64,000 nucleotides of DNA from Sinomicrobium kalidii. GTDB lineage: Bacteria; Bacteroidota; Bacteroidia; Flavobacteriales; Flavobacteriaceae. The notes under the pieces were generated by a model that saw only the letters and a list, made by a program, of their open reading frames with translations, was not told where the DNA came from and did no database searches. The position numbers and the translations under genes are program-made. Positions 61,045 through 64,000 of the stretch are shown here, piece after piece. The stretch lies in the NCBI RefSeq assembly GCF_021183825.1, contig NZ_CP089211.1, positions 1 to 64,000 on the forward strand. The letters run 5' to 3'. Numbering within the stretch: position 1 is the first letter of the stretch; every line of letters starts with the position of its first letter.

Positions 61045-61353
61045 CTAAAAAATAGCAGAAGAAGCCGTTACCGGGGTCAATACTTCAATGACCGGGGATT
61101 TTTCAAGGCCGCTTTCGTCCCGTTGTTGCTGAAAAGACAGGAATGAAGGTACATTCAGCAATGTATCCTGTATGGCTTTATCCTTATAATGTGAAAGATG
61201 CGTAAAGGTCTTTTTGTCTTCGCTTACATATACATTATACCGAAATGTCCCGGTGTCCTGCTTTTTGAAATCCGACATAAATACCCGGATGTTTTCCATG
61301 TTCTTTTCAGCAAATGCTGCCTTAACGGTATACGTTACTTTTACTACGATCAT
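61045..61353 (-). CDS. Small ABM-type (quinol monooxygenase-like) protein
   Basis: The 102-residue protein resembles the antibiotic biosynthesis monooxygenase ferredoxin-like fold: VVKVTYTVKAAFAEKNMENI, then TFRYNVYVSEDKKTFTHLSHYKD with conserved Phe and His. Its length matches stand-alone YgiN-like members. Activity is unknown. It lies between the ECF sigma gene and fecR on the same strand, with spacers of 577 and 196 bp, so it probably has its own promoter. Confidence 0.75.
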   Translation of the reverse strand: MIVVKVTYTVKAAFAEKNMENIRVFMSDFKKQDTGTFRYNVYVSEDKKTFTHLSHYKDKAIQDTLLNVPSFLSFQQQRDESGLEKSPVIEVLTPVTASSAIF

Positions 61354-61608
61354 TGTTTTTAATTTTCAGGTTTATATACATATTTATTTTACCCGGTTTT
61401 GAAAAATACAGTCAACTACAGGGCAATCCCTAAGGCATTCAAAATAAAACTTAGACAGACTCATAAATTCATTCCCCATGTAAATATGGGAGAATGGGTC
61501 ACATTTAGTGAGTTAAACAAAGGTAAGACACTATTACCATTGACGGACCGTTGTAATATGAAAAATTTGGCCGAGCCGGATTTAACACACAACCGGGGCT
61601 TTTTAACA

Positions 61609-61713
61609 TTCTTACGGTTGGTCTGACTGTTCCTGCGGTGGGAATGTATATTCTTGCGATGGGAGTTTATATTCTTGCGATAGGAATCTCTGTTCTTACG
61701 GTTGAATTGATTA
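61609..61713 (+). repeat. 21-bp tandem repeat, five degenerate units
   Basis: Units begin at 61609, 61630, 61651, 61672 and 61693, each starting TTCTTRCGR or TTCCTGCGG. As 21 is a multiple of three, translation gives a hydrophobic seven-residue repeat (ILAMGVY, ILAIGIS). No valid gene start precedes it. Confidence 0.6.
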
Positions 61714-61860
61714 TTATGGTGTTTAAACCTGTAATGCCGGGGTTTTTAGTTCTTTTTCGTGCAGTTGATGTAAAGCTACTGCAATATGCGGAAAACATAT
61801 GGGCTACACCACTATATACTGAAAGGTATGGCAACTTTGATGTATCATAAAAATTGCCCG

Positions 61861-61896
61861 CCAAACCGCTGTATTTTTCAGTAGATAGTGGTTTGG
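61861..61896 (-). terminator. Terminator of the ECF sigma gene
   Basis: CCAAACCGCT (61861-61870) pairs with AGTGGTTTGG (61887-61896), with one G-T pair, and on the minus strand is followed by CGGGCAATTTTTA. It shares the word CCAAACCGCTGT with 46393-46405. Confidence 0.5.
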
Positions 61897-61930
61897 CTTT
61901 GCGGTTATGCAGTTCTGTTTAAAAATTTTT

Positions 61931-62452
61931 TTAATTCCTGAAATTTTTAAGCTCCCGTCTCAGGAAGAGTTTGGCCATTTCTATGTTGGTTCTTATCGTG
62001 GTGATGGAAAGCTGCAGGGTATCGGCAATTTCTACGGGACTCAATTCTTCGAACTGATATAGTGTATAGATGTGTTGTATACGCTTTGGCAGTTTTTCAA
62101 TGGCCTGGTGTACTGCCGTAAAAGTTTCCCCGGAAGCGGGGCCTTCATTACCTGTATCTGCAATAGTATGGTTAAGGTATTCGTTTTCTTCGATAGAGGT
62201 CAGTACTGCATTGAGCCTGTTTTGTTTTCGCATTTCATCCAGAAAAGTATTTTTTACCGTTACGTAAACCAGTGCCTGCGGATTGGGGTGTTTTTTAAAT
62301 TTGTCAATGTGCTTCCATATTTTTATAAAGGAAGTCTGGGAGATCTCACGGGCAACGTTTTCATCCTTGCTCAAAGCCTTTAAAAAATTAAATGCTTTTG
62401 CGTGGGTTTCGTCAAACAGTTTTCTGAAAAAAATTTCGTCTTTGGCTGCCAT
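61931..62452 (-). CDS. ECF-type RNA polymerase sigma factor
   Basis: The 173-residue sigma-70 family protein has region 2 (about 8-75: FFRKLFDETHAKAFNFLKAL ... FIKIWKHIDKF) and region 4 (about 110-165: AIEKLPKRIQHIYTLYQFEE then LSPVEIADTLQLSITTIRTN, the helix-turn-helix). It is typical of ECF sigma factors paired with FecR in Bacteroidota. It probably directs transcription of the TonB-receptor genes downstream. fecR is about 1 kb further downstream on the same strand. Confidence 0.94.
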   Translation of the reverse strand: MAAKDEIFFRKLFDETHAKAFNFLKALSKDENVAREISQTSFIKIWKHIDKFKKHPNPQALVYVTVKNTFLDEMRKQNRLNAVLTSIEENEYLNHTIADTGNEGPASGETFTAVHQAIEKLPKRIQHIYTLYQFEELSPVEIADTLQLSITTIRTNIEMAKLFLRRELKNFRN

Positions 62453-62902
62453 TTCCTGAAAAAAAATTGCAGTCCTAATTTAGAAATATACCATGTCCCT
62501 GTCGTTCTTTTATTGTTAACGGAATGTTACTATTTGGACTTTCCGGAGCTGTATGAAACTTCTTATTAAACTATAAATGAAACAGGTAAAGCAACAGCAT
62601 CCCTGCCGAAACAGGAAACAGGGAATCCTCTGAAAGACGTTCTTATAATGATACCTCCTGTTTAAAATTCACACATTATTAACATTATTTTCATTTTCCC
62701 CTGCAGCCCGTTCAAAGAGGGAATCATAATACGTGATCGTTCTGATTTTCCGGGGTAAAAACTATGGGATTATCGGGGCAATACATTAACGGGGACCGGG
62801 TTAAAAAAATCACGGCTTACCCTGACAGAGCATAAACCCCGAAACCCGTACCGGTAATCGCCTATACGGAATACCTGCAATGTATTCCCCCTTACACCGG
62901 GA
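62453..62902. other. 450-bp spacer upstream of the ECF sigma gene
   Basis: The spacer lies between the 3' end of the polymerase gene and the sigma gene start, both on the minus strand. I see no gene, no clear terminator for the polymerase and no -7 consensus for the sigma gene, though the latter should have its promoter here. Confidence 0.45.
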
Positions 62903-64000
62903 TCAACTCTCAAACCTCGGGTCGCTGATATAATCTTCTTTCTTCATTTTCACCACTTCTATACTGAAAAACCCGAATTCATTGGCCACTTTTCCATACA
63001 GCCGATATATGCCCTTTCCGCGGAACCTGTTTCTCCGGGCCACCGGGGGAAAGACCACTACGTCAAACACTTCCCCGTAATGGTCGATAAAGGTGCCGAA
63101 AAACATCTCTTCCCCCTTATGGGTTTGCGTCTTTTTCACCGCAACCAGGTAGCCGTAAATATCAATATACTTCCCTTCGCAATATTTCAGGTCCTGGGCG
63201 CCCTTGTTGCTTTTGGACCGTTCCTGTAGCAGTTCAAAAGGACTGCTCAGACAAAACCCGAGAAGTTCCAGCTGGTCAAAAGCCGCCTCCAGTTCAGTCG
63301 TCTGTAACACAGGAACATCAAACTCTTTCTGTTGCATCCTGAACATCCGGTATTGCGACTCTTCTCCCGGAACGACGCCCTGTCGCAGGTGGGCCTGCCA
63401 GAGGAGTTCGTACTTATCCGTCCCCGTAAAGCGGAAAGCGCCGATGCGTATCAGTATGGCAAGCTGCTCTATGCTTATGGCCACCCGGTCTATAAAATCT
63501 TCGAGGGAAGCGAAAGAGCCGTTTTTGTCCCTTTCCTGTACTACCCGGTAACACACCCGCTCTTCGAGCTCTTTCAGATACCCGAAGCCGAGATAGATAT
63601 CATTTCCGGATATCCTGTTTTCCATACGGCTGCGGTTAATACAGGGCACATGGACCGTTGCTCCCAGCATCCGGGCTTCGTGTATGTAAATTTCGGGGCG
63701 GTAAAACCCACCGCCGTTATTCAGTACGGCTACCATAAATTCCAGCGGATAATAGGCCCTCAGGAACAAACTCTGGTAACTTTCTATGGCATAGGAAGCG
63801 GAATGTCCCTTGGCAAAGGCATACCCGGCAAAACTTTCGATCTGCTTCCACACCTCAAGGGTCACCTCGTCATCATATCCTTTTTGGCGACAGTTCGCAA
63901 CAAATTTCTCCTCTACTGTCCGGAACTCTGACCTTGAGCGGAACTTGCCGCTCATACCCCTCCGCAGCACATCGGCTTCGGCCAGGGTAAGCCCGGCAAA
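62903..64000 (-). CDS. DNA polymerase III alpha subunit-like (DnaE family), C-terminal part
   Basis: The coding frame runs past the right edge; the 5' part is missing from the window. The visible C-terminal part of about 366 residues begins in the polymerase fingers region (FAGLTLAEADVLRRGMSGK). It has FAKGHSASYAIESYQSLFLR, typical of DnaE, a helix-hairpin-helix region (LGFGYLKELEE ... FASLEDFIDRV), and ends with an OB-fold-like part (YIDIYGYLVAVKKTQTHKGE). The LRRGMSGK form and short tail are closer to secondary or error-prone DnaE types than to the main replicase, from memory. The in-frame GTG at 63970 is not a true start. Confidence 0.88.
   Translation of the reverse strand, partial: FAGLTLAEADVLRRGMSGKFRSRSEFRTVEEKFVANCRQKGYDDEVTLEVWKQIESFAGYAFAKGHSASYAIESYQSLFLRAYYPLEFMVAVLNNGGGFYRPEIYIHEARMLGATVHVPCINRSRMENRISGNDIYLGFGYLKELEERVCYRVVQERDKNGSFASLEDFIDRVAISIEQLAILIRIGAFRFTGTDKYELLWQAHLRQGVVPGEESQYRMFRMQQKEFDVPVLQTTELEAAFDQLELLGFCLSSPFELLQERSKSNKGAQDLKYCEGKYIDIYGYLVAVKKTQTHKGEEMFFGTFIDHYGEVFDVVVFPPVARRNRFRGKGIYRLYGKVANEFGFFSIEVVKMKKEDYISDPRFES

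Larger units (their letters stand above)
61354..61930. other. 577-bp spacer between the ECF sigma gene and the ABM gene
   Basis: The spacer holds a 21-bp tandem repeat (61609-61713) and a terminator hairpin for the sigma gene (61861-61896). Two short plus-strand open frames (61399-61626 and 61638-61850) have no family match; the second exists because the 21-bp repeat keeps frame. Confidence 0.5.

Noticed and set aside
61399..61850. Two short plus-strand frames (75 and 70 residues) before the ECF sigma gene
   Set aside because: There is no family match. The second is explained by the 21-bp tandem repeat keeping frame, and both cross a spacer with a terminator.

Overview
The window reads as chromosomal DNA of a member of the Bacteroidota, most likely family Flavobacteriaceae. 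The evidence is a type IX secretion (T9SS) cargo with a gliding-type (type B) C-terminal domain beside a PorP/SprF protein and an OmpA/PD40 protein; an ECF sigma / FecR / STN-domain TonB receptor set; many lipoproteins; and promoters that fit the Bacteroidota TAnnTTTG -7 consensus. dnaA lies at the very start, which suggests the sequence was opened at dnaA, but I see no convincing origin. No rRNA, tRNA, CRISPR array, complete insertion sequence or prophage was recognised. I cannot name a species.

Layout. 0.1-10.6 kb is housekeeping: dnaA, a low-molecular-weight phosphatase, an RsmI-like methylase, a small lysozyme-fold protein, mltG, an acetyltransferase, dapF, an HtrA protease and a UvrD/PcrA helicase. 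10.8-13.9 kb is an accessory island read on the minus strand: a 545-residue LysM protein with a C-terminal HxxGxAxD...HxH metallopeptidase-like domain, two lipoproteins and an in-frame gene fragment. The second half of the LysM gene and the lipoprotein genes are much more AT-rich than the first half, which is the look of a polymorphic toxin with a replaceable tip and surface-anchored immunity proteins. 14.1-25.2 kb is a minus-strand molybdenum-hydroxylase cluster: nifS-like, xdhC, a TlpA-type thioredoxin lipoprotein, a MocA-like transferase, moaA, moeA, moaD, moaE, iorA-like, iorB-like and an acetyltransferase. It makes, modifies and inserts the cofactor of a Tat-exported IorAB-type enzyme; moaC, mogA/moaB and moeB are not in the window.

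25.3-28.1 kb holds a CPA2-type antiporter and a lone CI-like repressor. 28.2-40.3 kb is one 12-kb six-gene minus-strand operon with gaps of 1-17 bp: a giant 1837-residue repeat protein, a 169-residue exported protein, a 650-residue exported protein, a T9SS type B cargo, PorP/SprF and an OmpA/PD40 protein. The giant protein is built of fourteen 88-residue and three 112-residue units, with a near-perfect 1392-bp tandem duplication in its gene. An orphan LuxR-type response regulator lies upstream.

41.8-43.7 kb is a DNA-alkylation-repair cluster with Ada split over two genes around a 2OG-Fe(II) oxygenase. It is followed by a HAD hydrolase, a small membrane protein, a Tat-type SGNH hydrolase and lon. 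49.6-53.6 kb holds a small anchored protein, an ABM-DinB fusion divergent from a CGNR regulator with repeated operator-like sites between them, and a membrane nucleotide cyclase. 53.9-62.5 kb is a TonB-receptor locus controlled by FecR and an ECF sigma factor. The window ends inside a DnaE-type polymerase gene.

A separate layer is carried by the spacers. Several families of degenerate words recur (CACGGATACACGAA four times; TTAGRTATRAGACRTGAGA-like; GGAGTYTYGGAGT-like; AAAGTTGTGGA), often several in one spacer. The 51.8-52.5 kb spacer is the richest: a 38-bp inverted repeat that also encodes the last codons of both convergent flanking genes encloses a 277-bp MITE-like unit.
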